Assembly: GCF_035581365.1 (NCBI RefSeq)
Contig: NZ_CP141590.1
Coordinates: forward strand, 1,612,001 to 1,676,000
Reading direction: 5' to 3'
Length of the DNA stretch: 64,000 nucleotides
From: Tsuneonella sp. CC-YZS046
Lineage (GTDB): Bacteria > Pseudomonadota > Alphaproteobacteria > Sphingomonadales > Sphingomonadaceae
Part shown: positions 52,601 to 61,989 of the stretch, one piece after another
Position numbering within the stretch: the first letter of the stretch is position 1
How the letters are laid out: every line of letters starts with the position of its first letter
Made by a program: the position numbers and the translations under genes
Notes under the pieces: generated by a model
What the model was told of the DNA's origin: nothing
What the model saw: only the letters and a program-made list of their open reading frames with translations
Databases searched by the model: none

Positions 52601-53077
52601 CTGCGGATCGCGTTCGAGGCGGTCGACACGCATTTCCGCCGCCTGTTCACCCGTCTGTTCGAAGGCGGGCTGGCCCATCTCGCGCTGGTCGACAGCGACG
52701 ATCCGCTGGAAGCGGGCCTCGAAATATTCGCCCAGCCGCCCGGCAAGCGCCTGCAGTCGCTCTCGCTCCTCTCGGGGGGCGAGCAGGCATTGACCGCCGT
52801 GGCGCTGATCTTCGCGCTGTTCCTGACCAACCCGGCCCCGATCTGCGTGCTGGACGAGGTGGACGCCCCGCTCGACGACGCCAATATCGACCGCTTCTGC
52901 GACCTGCTGGACGCGATGGCCGGGGAAACCGACACGCGTTACCTGATCGTCACGCACAACGCGGTGACGATGAGCCGGATGCACCGGCTGTTCGGCGTCA
53001 CCATGGTCGAGAAAGGGGTTTCCCGCCTCGTCAGCGTGGATCTCGGCGGCGCGGAGGAATTGCTGGCGGCGGAGTAG
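49652..53077 (+). CDS. smc: chromosome segregation protein SMC
   Basis: Condensin ATPase of 1141 residues. N-terminal Walker A GLTGVVGPNGCGKSNLLEAI (residues about 26-45), long Glu/Ala/Arg-rich coiled coils either side of a hinge at about 485-610 (GLPAALDGVRAAPGYERALA), C-terminal signature SLSLLSGGEQALTAVALIFA and Walker B PICVLDEVDAPLDDANIDRF. The very GC-rich coiled coil leaves a 1354-codon open frame on the other strand, which is a shadow. Confidence 0.97.
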   Translation: MRISKLKLSGFKSFVEPAELRIEPGLTGVVGPNGCGKSNLLEAIRWVMGENSPKSMRGAGMEDVIFAGTAQRPPRDFAEVVLHAETDDREELQVTRRIERGAGSAYRVNGRDVRAKDVALVFADAATGAHSPALVSQGRIAAVIAARPAERRQMLEEAAGIAGLHVRRRDAEGKLRQTEANLSRLDDLMAGLDSQIASLRRQARQAERYKALSDQIQQAEARLLFARWRDAAAAAAEARQQAEAAERKVAETQAAVNEAQKTQAQVAAALAQAREQLADRRDDATAHGHRMATLASQLEAAEQRLADLDRQKTRLEEDQGEADRLTRDAAEALTRLEAELAEGQKSLALEEARRPSLATTLEQAEREGRAAELALAKATADQAGVEAEWRVADAEFAQAEARLERLERETRRLAEARSALAPPEDLEQAVATAKAEAEAAAARQAELREALSRLQSRKEELASTRDEATAALAAAKAELAGIEREYNGLQRDREARSKQAANKHGLPAALDGVRAAPGYERALAAVLGRDAKAPLGTPQGDPEGRFWTGAASPAPVPESLAAHVPQCPPQLAARLALVHVADADDGRALAPGEWLVTKDGRLRRWDGFLARGEGAAEAARLEAENRHAELATELPARRANAERAEQLKQATEEQLSALQRELIAAEREVSAAIEEERAALRALDQAEAARERLALRLQEIVAAEADLAEQRAQAEAERGTAAARRAALPDPQAGRTMLDTARSRNDLARSAIQAAAAQLAAHDQALAVGRERAAARAADIKGWQARAGDAARRLSDMARRAEEIAEERAIIADKPAALLRQIEEGEQMRERLGRELAEAESAVASASAEAQAADRQLAEINEALASARESRAGAVARAENEEARRSEMGRISGERFQCPPPLLAERFGFTGEEIANSSVESASLEKLVADRERIGPVNLVAAQELAEIETRHGESAAEQAELAEAVNRLRGSIGNLNREGRERLRIAFEAVDTHFRRLFTRLFEGGLAHLALVDSDDPLEAGLEIFAQPPGKRLQSLSLLSGGEQALTAVALIFALFLTNPAPICVLDEVDAPLDDANIDRFCDLLDAMAGETDTRYLIVTHNAVTMSRMHRLFGVTMVEKGVSRLVSVDLGGAEELLAAE

Positions 53078-53164
53078 CGGCGAGAACCTTGCCCCTTCCC
53101 CCCGCCATCGCTACATGGCGCGGCAATTCCTCGCATTCCCGCGATCTGCCCTGAAGGACCCGTG

Positions 53165-54844
<1,680 letters not shown>

Positions 54845-54878
54845 CGCGCCAGGCCAGCCTGCCATCTCGCAATACTCT

Positions 54879-54915
54879 GGCCCCCCTGGTCGCCACGACC
54901 TTGGGGGCCTTCCCT
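54879..54915 (+). terminator. terminator of ettA
   Basis: GGCCCCC (54879-54885) and GGGGGCC (54903-54909) form a stem followed by TTCCCTTT, 35 bases after the ettA stop. Confidence 0.7.
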
Positions 54916-55127
54916 TTGCCCCGGCAGGCAGACGCCTCGCGCAGACAGGATCGAAACGCTGCGAGGCGCGATCCGGAGAAGCTGAACCGTCTATTTTTCA
55001 GAAAAGCGTCACTTAACCTGAACGGCAGGTCATCAGTGCGGTTCACATTGATGACAGGGCGACTCAAGTAAAACTCTCGTCCAAGGACCGCTCCCCACTC
55101 GGCGGCAAATTGGATGGAGATGCCGCA

Positions 55128-56147
55128 ATGAAACTTACCCATTTACTGAGATCCGCGGGATCGGCGGCGCTTGCCGCCACCCTGGCGATCACGGCCTTGC
55201 CAGCCACGGCTTTCGCCGCCGACGCGCCCGGCAATGCGCGCGCGGGCTGGAGCGAGCGGAGCGGCAATCGCGGCAATATGCAAAGCCAGCGGATCGAACG
55301 CCGTGGCGACACTCGCGCGGCTCAGGTCAATCGGCAAAGCGAGCAGCGCGCCGCACGGATCGAGCGCCAGGGCAACTGGCGCGCGCAGCAGGTGCAGAAC
55401 CGCACGAACAACGCCCCGCGCAATGTCGAACGCCAGGGCGACCAGCGCTCCGCCCAGATCACCCAGCGCAGCCAGCAGCGCGCGGCGCAAGTAGAGCGGC
55501 GCGGAGACTGGCGCGCCAGCCAGGTCGACCGGCGCAGCGAGCAACGCGCCAATCGGGTGGAAAACCGCAATCGCAGCTATGCCGATCCCAATCGGAACTC
55601 CAGCTATCGCAATGCGCGCAGGGACGACCGGCGCGATGGAGATCGCTGGCGGAACAACAGCAACACCAACAACACCCGGTGGCGCGACAACGACAATCGC
55701 TGGCGGGACAACAATAATCGCTGGAGCAACACCAACAACACCCGGTGGCGCGACAACGACAATCGCTGGCGGGACAACAATAATCGCTGGAGCAACAGCA
55801 ACAACAATCGGTGGAGCAACAACGACCGCAACTATCGCAAGTGGGATCGCCGCTGGCGCGACAACAACCGCTACAACTGGTCCCGCTATCGCGACAGCAA
55901 CCGCAGCGTCTACCGGCTGGGCCGCTATTACGCCCCGTATCAGGGCTACAGCTATCGCCGCCTGAACATCGGCTTCTACATGGACTCGATGTTCTATTCC
56001 AACCGCTACTGGATCAACGATCCATGGCAATATCGCCTGCCGGATATCTACGGCCCCTATCGCTGGGTGCGCTATTACGACGATGCCCTGCTGGTGGACA
56101 TCTATTCCGGCGAAGTGGTGGACGTGATCTACGATTTCTTCTGGTAA
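55128..56147 (+). CDS. exported Asn/Arg-rich protein with RcnB-like C-terminus
   Basis: Exported protein of 339 residues. Signal peptide HLLRSAGSAALAATLAITAL to AFAAD. Residues about 40-150 are a Gln/Arg repeat with an ERRGDxRAxQV theme. Residues about 165-255 are very rich in Asn, Arg and Trp, with two exact copies of a 22-residue unit (starting NTNNTRWRDNDNRW). The end (YYDDALLVDIYSGEVVDVIY) matches the RcnB family, which in E. coli is periplasmic and affects nickel/cobalt efflux. The role of the basic Asn-rich part is unknown. Start ATG 55128; a hairpin lies in the leader at 55029-55055. Confidence 0.8.
   Translation: MKLTHLLRSAGSAALAATLAITALPATAFAADAPGNARAGWSERSGNRGNMQSQRIERRGDTRAAQVNRQSEQRAARIERQGNWRAQQVQNRTNNAPRNVERQGDQRSAQITQRSQQRAAQVERRGDWRASQVDRRSEQRANRVENRNRSYADPNRNSSYRNARRDDRRDGDRWRNNSNTNNTRWRDNDNRWRDNNNRWSNTNNTRWRDNDNRWRDNNNRWSNSNNNRWSNNDRNYRKWDRRWRDNNRYNWSRYRDSNRSVYRLGRYYAPYQGYSYRRLNIGFYMDSMFYSNRYWINDPWQYRLPDIYGPYRWVRYYDDALLVDIYSGEVVDVIYDFFW
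55662..55793 (+). repeat. two exact 66-bp direct repeats inside the RcnB-like gene
   Basis: Positions 55662-55727 and 55728-55793 are identical at every base, coding for the same 22 residues. Related but diverged RWRDN/RWSN units flank them. The identity at DNA level indicates a recent in-frame duplication. Confidence 0.9.
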
Positions 56148-56220
56148 GGCAGCCGGAACGAGTTCTGCCGGGAGAGTGGCCCGGCAGTTTAGGGCCTAAT
56201 CATTAGCCGAGGCCCGGAGA

Positions 56221-56251
56221 GCCCCCGCCCTTCCCCTGGCGGGGGCTTTTT
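56221..56251 (+). terminator. terminator of the RcnB-like gene
   Basis: GCCCCCGCC and GGCGGGGGC form a 9-bp stem with an 8-base loop, followed by T5. It lies between the RcnB-like gene and the convergent cytochrome b561 gene. Confidence 0.9.
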
Positions 56252-56271
56252 CCATGCGATGCAGGGATGGT

Positions 56272-56853
56272 TCAGCGGCGCCCCGGCCGGCCGAACGGCA
56301 ACATGCGGAAGATCGTGCCGTCGCGATCCAGCAGCTGATGCTTCCATGCCCCCGCGATATGCAGGAAGAACAGCACCAGCATGATGTTGGCCAGCGCGCC
56401 ATGGATGCCTTCGAAGGCTTCATGCGCATCGTGGCTCTTGGGCAGCGGCAGGCCCGGAAAGTCGAAGATGCCGAACATGCTGATCGGCCACCCCCCGGTT
56501 CCATACTGCACCAGCAGATAGCCGGTGAGCGGCAGAGCGATGATGAGGAAGTAGAATATCTTGTGGACGGCGCTGGCCAGCACCCGTTCCCATTTCGGGT
56601 GATCGGGATTGGGCGGCGGCGGCTTGTGCGTGATGCGCCAGCCGATCCTGACGACGGACAGGATGAGGATGGTCATGCCCAGCGCGACGTGCAGGCCCAT
56701 CAGCGCCTGTTCTCTGGCTTCCGGCGCATCTTCGGCAATCTGAGCGATCAGCCAGTTTGCGATGATCGCCAGGGCGATCAGCCAATGGAGCGCGATCGCC
56801 CCGTGCGAATAGCGCACGCGTGTTGCAGCGGCAGCCGTGTCGAGCGTAGACAT
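56272..56853 (-). CDS. cytochrome b561 family protein
   Basis: Inner-membrane dihaem cytochrome b of 193 residues with four membrane helices. Haem ligands are in YSHGAIALHWLIALAIIANW, GLHVALGMTILILSVVRI, VHKIFYFLIIALPLTGYLL and IHGALANIMLVLFFLHIAGA. Such proteins pass electrons from quinol, or in CybB from superoxide to quinone. Start ATG 56853. Divergent from the dioxygenase at 56973. Confidence 0.92.
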   Translation of the reverse strand: MSTLDTAAAATRVRYSHGAIALHWLIALAIIANWLIAQIAEDAPEAREQALMGLHVALGMTILILSVVRIGWRITHKPPPPNPDHPKWERVLASAVHKIFYFLIIALPLTGYLLVQYGTGGWPISMFGIFDFPGLPLPKSHDAHEAFEGIHGALANIMLVLFFLHIAGAWKHQLLDRDGTIFRMLPFGRPGRR

Positions 56854-56972
56854 TCGCGGATTGTGAGGGATTTGGAAAAATTGGGCAAGCGTTCCCTGCC
56901 TGCCCGGCACTTGCTCCTTGCGAAGCGCGGAAACTGTCTTCTATTCTGGGATCGGGACCTAAGACCAACATC

Positions 56973-57653
56973 ATGAATTTATTCGGCAAGAATTCCGCGC
57001 GGCATCCTGATCGGGAAGCCCTGGCGCGCATCGGCGAGAAAGTCCGCCGCAGGCTGGATGCCCATCCCAACATGCACAAGCTGCCGGCCGAGGGCGCGGA
57101 GATCTACGCGATGGGAGGCTTCCTGGATGCGGGCGAATGCTTCCGCCTGATCGCGATGATAGATGCCGTTGCCCGGCCATCCACGCTGTTCGGCTCCGAC
57201 AACGATCCCGAATACCGCACCAGCTATTCCGGAAATCTCGATCCCGCGGATTCCGTGGTGAAGATGATCGAGCGGCGCATCGACGATCTGTTGGGGATAG
57301 AGCCGGCCTGGGGCGAAACCATCCAGGGCCAGCGCTATATGCCGGGCCAGCAATACAAGGCGCATTACGACTGGTTCCATATCGGCACCGACTACTGGAA
57401 ATCGGAACGCAAGCGCGGCGGCCAACGCAGCTGGACCGCCATGATCTTCCTGAATGACGTGGAGGGAGGCGGAGAGACCCTGTTCGCCAAGACCGGGCTG
57501 CAGGTGACTCCGCAGGCCGGGGCCATTCTCATCTGGAACAACGCTACCCCGACGGGGGAAGTGAACGACATGACCCTGCACGCTGCTACCCCGGTGGTGA
57601 AGGGGGTGAAGCATGTCATCACCAAATGGTATCGCACCCGCAAATGGAGCTGA
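56973..57653 (+). CDS. prolyl-4-hydroxylase-like 2-oxoglutarate/Fe(II) dioxygenase
   Basis: Protein of 226 residues with a P4Hc domain from about 85 to 225. Iron ligands: HYDWFHIGTDYW (H-X-D) and the His in LHAATPVVKGVKHVITKWYR, with a Lys that would bind 2-oxoglutarate. SGNLDPADS and GQRYMPGQQYKAHYDWF are typical of bacterial P4H. The substrate is unknown. Start ATG 56973. Confidence 0.9.
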   Translation: MNLFGKNSARHPDREALARIGEKVRRRLDAHPNMHKLPAEGAEIYAMGGFLDAGECFRLIAMIDAVARPSTLFGSDNDPEYRTSYSGNLDPADSVVKMIERRIDDLLGIEPAWGETIQGQRYMPGQQYKAHYDWFHIGTDYWKSERKRGGQRSWTAMIFLNDVEGGGETLFAKTGLQVTPQAGAILIWNNATPTGEVNDMTLHAATPVVKGVKHVITKWYRTRKWS

Positions 57654-57685
57654 GCGCAGCCTGGGGCCTGATAGATGGCTTGGCC

Positions 57686-58225
57686 CTAATCCTGCGAATG
57701 CCGGGGCACATGCCCCGCCGCCGGGTCCATATGCCCGAGCCTTGTCGAAATCCTGTCGATCTTGCGATGCAGCCGGAGAAGCTCGATGGTGGTCCGCAGG
57801 TTCACCTCGTAATCGTGCCGGGCGGCGACCCGATCCTTCTTGGCCTGGCGGTTCTGGCTCATCATGATGATCGGGGCCTGGAGCGCGGCCAGCATCGACA
57901 GCATCAGATTGAGAAAGATGTAGGGAAAGGCATCGAAGGAAGGCAGCCCGAGATGCTCGGCCGCGCGGCTGTTGAGCACCATCCAGGCCAGCAGAACCAG
58001 CGTGAAGCTGGTGATAAATGCCCAGCTTCCGCCGATCGCGGCGACCCGGTCCGCCAGCCTGTCGCCAACTGTAGTCTCGGCGGCGGCCCGCTCATCCGCA
58101 TCCAGACCGACCACCTCCTCGGTCGAAACGCGATGGAGAACCGCCCTCTCCTCCTCGTCCAGTTCGGAAAAAGGCCGCCCCAGAATTTCCTCGGCAAGCG
58201 CTTCGGGACTGGTATCGAGCTTCAT
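57686..58225 (-). CDS. DUF1003 membrane protein
   Basis: Protein of 179 residues with two membrane helices (AFITSFTLVLLAWMVLNS and PYIFLNLMLSMLAALQAPII) and the DUF1003 end (MMSQNRQAKKDRVAARHDYE, VNLRTTIELLRLHRKIDRI). Function unknown. It lies 20 bases after lysK in the same direction, with which it may be cotranscribed. Confidence 0.93.
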   Translation of the reverse strand: MKLDTSPEALAEEILGRPFSELDEEERAVLHRVSTEEVVGLDADERAAAETTVGDRLADRVAAIGGSWAFITSFTLVLLAWMVLNSRAAEHLGLPSFDAFPYIFLNLMLSMLAALQAPIIMMSQNRQAKKDRVAARHDYEVNLRTTIELLRLHRKIDRISTRLGHMDPAAGHVPRHSQD

Positions 58226-58245
58226 CCCATGTCTCCGGACAGGAT

Positions 58246-59853
58246 CTATCGCGTCATGGCCTCTTCGATCAGCTTGCGCGTGTTGGCAATGCCATACAAC
58301 GCGATGAAACTGCCCATGCGCGGCCCCTGTTCCGAACCCAGCAGGGTTTCATACAAGGCGCGGAACCAGTCCCGCAGGGATTCGAAGGCGAATTCCTCGC
58401 GCTTGCCGATCTCGTAGACGGCGGTCTGGATGTCCTCGGCGGGGGTGTCCTCGGCCATGCCCGCCAGATCGCCATCCAGCGCGCGCAGCGCTGCGGCTTC
58501 GTTCGGGGTCGGAGCGCGGCGGTTCAGCGTCGGCAGCACGAAATCGCGGTTGTAGGCCAGCGCCGGGTCTATCAGGGCCGCAAGCTCGGGGTGATCCGCG
58601 GGATCGGCGTCGTGGATGTAATTGCCGAGATAGGACCAGACCTGCGCATGGGTCGCATGGGGGCCGAGCACGCCCACCAGATTGAGCAGCAGGCCATAGG
58701 TCACGGGGAGCGAATCCCCCTCACCCTTCACCGCTCCATTGGCGCGCAGCAGATGCCACACCGGGTTGCCGAGCTGCTGATCCAGCGGCTGTTCGGGCAG
58801 CCTGGCGCGGAACTGCCAATATTCGTCGACAGCGCGGGGGATCACCCCGACATGGAGCTGCTTGGCCCGTTTCGGCTCGCGATAGAGATAGAAGCCGAGG
58901 CTCTCCTCGGTGCCATAGGTCAGCCATTCCTCGATGGTCAGGCCATTGCCCCTGGACTTGGAGATCTTCTCCCCCTTCTCGTCCAGGAACAGCTCGTAGA
59001 TCAGCCCTTCCGGCTTGCGCCCGCCCAGCACCCTGGCGATCTTGCCGGACTGGGTGACGCTGTCGGTCAGGTCCTTGCCGCACATTTCATAATCGACCCC
59101 CAGCGCGACCCAGCGCATGGCCCAGTCCACCTTCCATTGCAGCTTGGCCCGGCCGCCCAGGATGGATTGCTCGATTACTTGGCCCTCGTCCTCGAACCGG
59201 ACGATGCCGGCCTCGGCGTCGATCACTTCCACCGGCACCTGCAGGACGATGCCGCTGCTCGGCGAAACCGGCAGCACCGGCGAATAGGTCTGGCGCCGCT
59301 CCTCCCGCAGGGTCGGCAGCATGATGTCCATGATCGCGCCGTAATGCCGCAGGACATTGCGCAGCGCATCGTCGAACGCGCCGGAATTGTAGCGGTCGCT
59401 GGCCGAGACGAATTCGTAGTCGAAGCCGAAGCGGTCGAGAAACTGGCACAGCATCGCATTGTTGTGATGGGCGAAGCTCTCATACTTCCCGAACGGATCG
59501 GGAATGCGGGTCAGCGGCTTGCCGAGATTCTCCGCCAGCAGCGCCTGGTTCGGGACATTGTCAGGCACCTTGCGCAAGCCATCCATATCGTCGCTGAATG
59601 CGACGAGGCGGGTCGGCGCGCCGCCGGTCAGCACCTCATAGGCGCGGCGCACTAGCGTGGTCCGCAGCACTTCCTGGAAAGTGCCGATATGCGGCAGGCC
59701 CGAGGGGCCATACCCCGTTTCGAACAGGACCGGCGCAGGGCTTCCGTCCCCGGCCGTCTTGCCTTCGGGATAGCGCTGCAGCAGCTTGCGCGCTTCCTCG
59801 AAAGGCCAGGCCTTGGATACGCGCGCGGCTTCGATCAGGGATTCATCGTTCAT
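58246..59853 (-). CDS. lysK: class I lysyl-tRNA synthetase
   Basis: Lysyl-tRNA synthetase of the archaeal/alphaproteobacterial class I type (535 residues). The HIGH-like motif is GYGPSGLPHIGTFQEVL and the KMSKS-like motif is GEKISKSRGNGLTIEEWL. Class II LysS is absent from the window. Start ATG 59853. The open frame extends 64 codons upstream as shadow. Confidence 0.97.
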   Translation of the reverse strand: MNDESLIEAARVSKAWPFEEARKLLQRYPEGKTAGDGSPAPVLFETGYGPSGLPHIGTFQEVLRTTLVRRAYEVLTGGAPTRLVAFSDDMDGLRKVPDNVPNQALLAENLGKPLTRIPDPFGKYESFAHHNNAMLCQFLDRFGFDYEFVSASDRYNSGAFDDALRNVLRHYGAIMDIMLPTLREERRQTYSPVLPVSPSSGIVLQVPVEVIDAEAGIVRFEDEGQVIEQSILGGRAKLQWKVDWAMRWVALGVDYEMCGKDLTDSVTQSGKIARVLGGRKPEGLIYELFLDEKGEKISKSRGNGLTIEEWLTYGTEESLGFYLYREPKRAKQLHVGVIPRAVDEYWQFRARLPEQPLDQQLGNPVWHLLRANGAVKGEGDSLPVTYGLLLNLVGVLGPHATHAQVWSYLGNYIHDADPADHPELAALIDPALAYNRDFVLPTLNRRAPTPNEAAALRALDGDLAGMAEDTPAEDIQTAVYEIGKREEFAFESLRDWFRALYETLLGSEQGPRMGSFIALYGIANTRKLIEEAMTR

Positions 59854-60005
59854 GGCGGGCGTCCATCGCGCCTTGCGCTTCGTTTCGCAAGCGCGGAAAC
59901 GCAAAAACGGCCTTGGCGCATGCAAACCGGGCAATGGCCCTGGATGCGCGACGGATCGCCGGGCAAAGCCGCAAAGCCGGTGGACATACCGATGGTAACT
60001 GTGAT

Positions 60006-60030
60006 GGAACCGCTCGTTCCGTCTCCGGTT
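60006..60030 (+). promoter_or_regulatory. candidate sigma-EcfG-type promoter of the MscS-like gene
   Basis: GGAAC (60006-60010), a 16-base spacer and GGTT (60027-60030) lie 29 bases before the TTG start. This is the same variant as at the PLDc_N gene, one base from GGAAC-N16-CGTT. Pattern match only. Confidence 0.35.
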
Positions 60031-60058
60031 GTCGAAGCGGACCAATGGAGTAGCCGGA

Positions 60059-60922
60059 TTGCATTATCTCAAGACCGTGCAGAAGCAGGTGGACCTGATC
60101 GTCGACGGATTTTTCGCCATGCTGCCAAGCCTGGTGATCGCCCTGCTGGTCCTGATGATAACCTGGGCGCTGGCCCGCTTCGCGGTGCGGATCGCGGACC
60201 GGATCACCCGCAGAACCTCGTTGCGGGCCGATCTGAAGCAGTTGCTCGATACGCTGGTGCGGCTCGCCATATGGATCTTCGGCCTGCTGATCGCGGCCAC
60301 GGTGGTCATGCCGGGCCTCACCCCGGCCAGCCTCGTCGCGGGCCTGGGCATCGGCGCGGTCGCGATCGGCTTCGCCTTCCAGGACATTCTGGAGAACTTC
60401 CTGGCCGGCGTGCTCATCATGCTGCGCGACAAGATGCAGATCGGCGACCTGATCGAGGCGCAGGGGATTCTGGGCAGGGTGGAGAAGATCACCCTGCGCG
60501 AAACCCATATCCGCCAGCTTACCAATGAACTTACCATCCTGCCGAACTCCATGATCTTCAAGAACCCGGTGAAGATCATCACCGACGAGGCCACACGCCG
60601 GGACGAGATCACCTTCGGCGTCGCGGTCGAAACCGACCTGCGCAAGGCCGAAACGGTCATCCGCAAGGTGCTCGACGGCCTGCCCGCGATTTCCAGGGAC
60701 CGGCCGGTCGAGGTCTATGCGGTCAATTTCGCTTCGGGCGCGGTCAATTTCGTGGTCCGATGGTGGGCGGACACCCGCGCCAACGACTTCGCCCGGGTGA
60801 AGAGCGACGTTATCATGGGCATACAGCAGGCCTTCGACGAGGCAGGCGTGGATATGCCCTCATCCGACATGAAGCTGGTGGACGTGCGGCCCGAAAAACC
60901 GCGGGAAACCGGGCCGGCGTGA
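60059..60922 (+). CDS. small-conductance mechanosensitive channel (MscS family)
   Basis: Membrane channel of 287 residues. Three helices (about 20-45, 65-90 and the pore helix GLGIGAVAIGFAFQDILENFLAG) precede the beta domain (KMQIGDLIEAQGILGRVEKI, TLRETHIRQLTNELTILPNS) and the mixed C-terminal domain. It protects against hypo-osmotic shock. The start is taken as TTG at 60059 with GGAG 8 bases upstream; an earlier TTG (60029) and an ATG at 60119, which would cut the first helix, are less likely. Confidence 0.9.
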   Translation: MHYLKTVQKQVDLIVDGFFAMLPSLVIALLVLMITWALARFAVRIADRITRRTSLRADLKQLLDTLVRLAIWIFGLLIAATVVMPGLTPASLVAGLGIGAVAIGFAFQDILENFLAGVLIMLRDKMQIGDLIEAQGILGRVEKITLRETHIRQLTNELTILPNSMIFKNPVKIITDEATRRDEITFGVAVETDLRKAETVIRKVLDGLPAISRDRPVEVYAVNFASGAVNFVVRWWADTRANDFARVKSDVIMGIQQAFDEAGVDMPSSDMKLVDVRPEKPRETGPA

Positions 60923-60933
60923 CGATCGAACGG

Positions 60934-61227
60934 TCATCCTGCCGCGACCGCCCAATCATAGGCAAGCGGCGCTTCGCGGAATGCGAACCGATCCAGATGC
61001 CGCTCGATCACACCCTTCATCCGCTCGACGGTTTCCCCGTCCTTCGCGGATAGCTCGATGCGGATCGCGTCCGCCCCGCCCTCCATGATGGCGGTGGCCT
61101 CCGGGAACCGGACGACGCCCCGGTCCCCGTCAAGCTCGACCTCCAGCTTGTGCGCCCAATGCTTGCAAAGCTGGCGGACATATTTGCCGCCATTCGCGGT
61201 CGGCACCGTGGCGACAGCAATGGTCAT
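60934..61227 (-). CDS. DUF2218 family protein
   Basis: Small soluble protein of 97 residues. Family marks are ANGGKYVRQLCKHWAHKLEV, VRFPEATAIMEGGADAIRIE and VIERHLDRFAFREAPLAYDW. Function unknown; relatives are often next to siderophore-uptake or PadR genes. It overlaps padR by 4 bases, so the two are translationally coupled. Confidence 0.9.
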   Translation of the reverse strand: MTIAVATVPTANGGKYVRQLCKHWAHKLEVELDGDRGVVRFPEATAIMEGGADAIRIELSAKDGETVERMKGVIERHLDRFAFREAPLAYDWAVAAG

Positions 61228-61823
61228 GCCTCGATCCTTTCGATCTGCCGGGCGGCGTCGTCGATCAGCTCCGCGACCCGCAGCACGGTTTCCCGTTCCA
61301 CCTTGTCGTGGGACAGCCGGTCGAAGATCGCGGTCTTCAGGTTCTGCATCGCGCGCCTGATCGGGGCAGCATCCGTGCGTTCCCGCATCCGGGCGAGCGA
61401 TGCCAGCCGGGTTTCCGCAGCCGCGATCTCATCGGCATGGGCCTCGATATGGGCCAGCCCCGCTTCGGTCGCCTGGTAGCTCTTGCGCGCGCTGTCCGCC
61501 ACTTCGACCGCGATCCAGCCGGCCTCTTCCATGAAGGTAAGGGCGGGATAGACCACGCCGGGGCTGGGCGAATATCCGCCATGCGACCGCTCCTCGATCT
61601 CGCGGATCAACTCATAGCCATGACGGGGCCGATCCGCGATCAGCTTGAGCAGCAGCAATTGCAGCGCGCCCGGGTCGAACAGCCGCTTGCGGCGCCGATG
61701 CCCCTCGCCCTCGTTATGATGGGCGTGGTGACGGGCCTGATCGCGGCCCCTGCCGAATCCTTCGAAAAGTCCATCGCCTGAGCGATGTCCGCCACGGCCG
61801 CGACGATTATGTCCTGATCTCAA
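61224..61823 (-). CDS. PadR-family transcriptional regulator
   Basis: Repressor of 199 residues with a winged helix (FDPGALQLLLLKLIADRPRH, GYELIREIEE, YSPSPGVVYPALTFMEEAGW) and a C-terminal coiled-coil dimerisation part. The N-terminal 47 residues are rich in Gly, Arg and His (HHAHHNEGEGHRRRKR), which suggests metal sensing. The TTG start at 61823 is chosen because AAGGAG lies 8 bases upstream; the apparent ATG in between is out of frame. It likely controls its own operon with DUF2218 through the palindrome at 61847-61872. Confidence 0.9.
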   Translation of the reverse strand: MRSGHNRRGRGGHRSGDGLFEGFGRGRDQARHHAHHNEGEGHRRRKRLFDPGALQLLLLKLIADRPRHGYELIREIEERSHGGYSPSPGVVYPALTFMEEAGWIAVEVADSARKSYQATEAGLAHIEAHADEIAAAETRLASLARMRERTDAAPIRRAMQNLKTAIFDRLSHDKVERETVLRVAELIDDAARQIERIEA

Positions 61824-61846
61824 AATATCATCTCCTTAGTATCAAG

Positions 61847-61872
61847 ATGTTTCTAAGATATATCTAAAACAT
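61847..61872. promoter_or_regulatory. palindromic operator candidate for the padR-DUF2218 operon
   Basis: A 26-base near-palindrome with outer arms ATGTTT and AAACAT and inner AGAT/ATCT, in the AT-rich spacer between padR and the helicase gene. PadR proteins bind ATGT...ACAT palindromes next to their own genes. It is 24 bases before the padR start codon and overlaps the expected promoter. Confidence 0.6.
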
Positions 61873-61989
61873 ATTCAAACAAGACCCGCCCCGAAAAAAA
61901 TCCGCGTCCCGCTCCCCCGCCGGGCAAAACCCGCCGAACCGCATCGCCGCCGCTTGCCCTGCGCGCCGACATGGACCTAATCGTGATCC

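Noticed and set aside
48920-52984. A 1354-codon open frame on the minus strand opposite smc
   Set aside because: It is the complement of a highly GC-rich Glu/Ala/Arg coiled coil. SMC has all its motifs in the forward frame, and the reverse product is low-complexity (Arg, Gly, Leu, Pro) with no known domain.
55143-56030. A 295-codon Val/Ala/Pro-rich frame opposite the RcnB-like gene
   Set aside because: Its composition is the complement of Asn/Arg codons. The forward frame has a signal peptide and an RcnB-type C-terminus.
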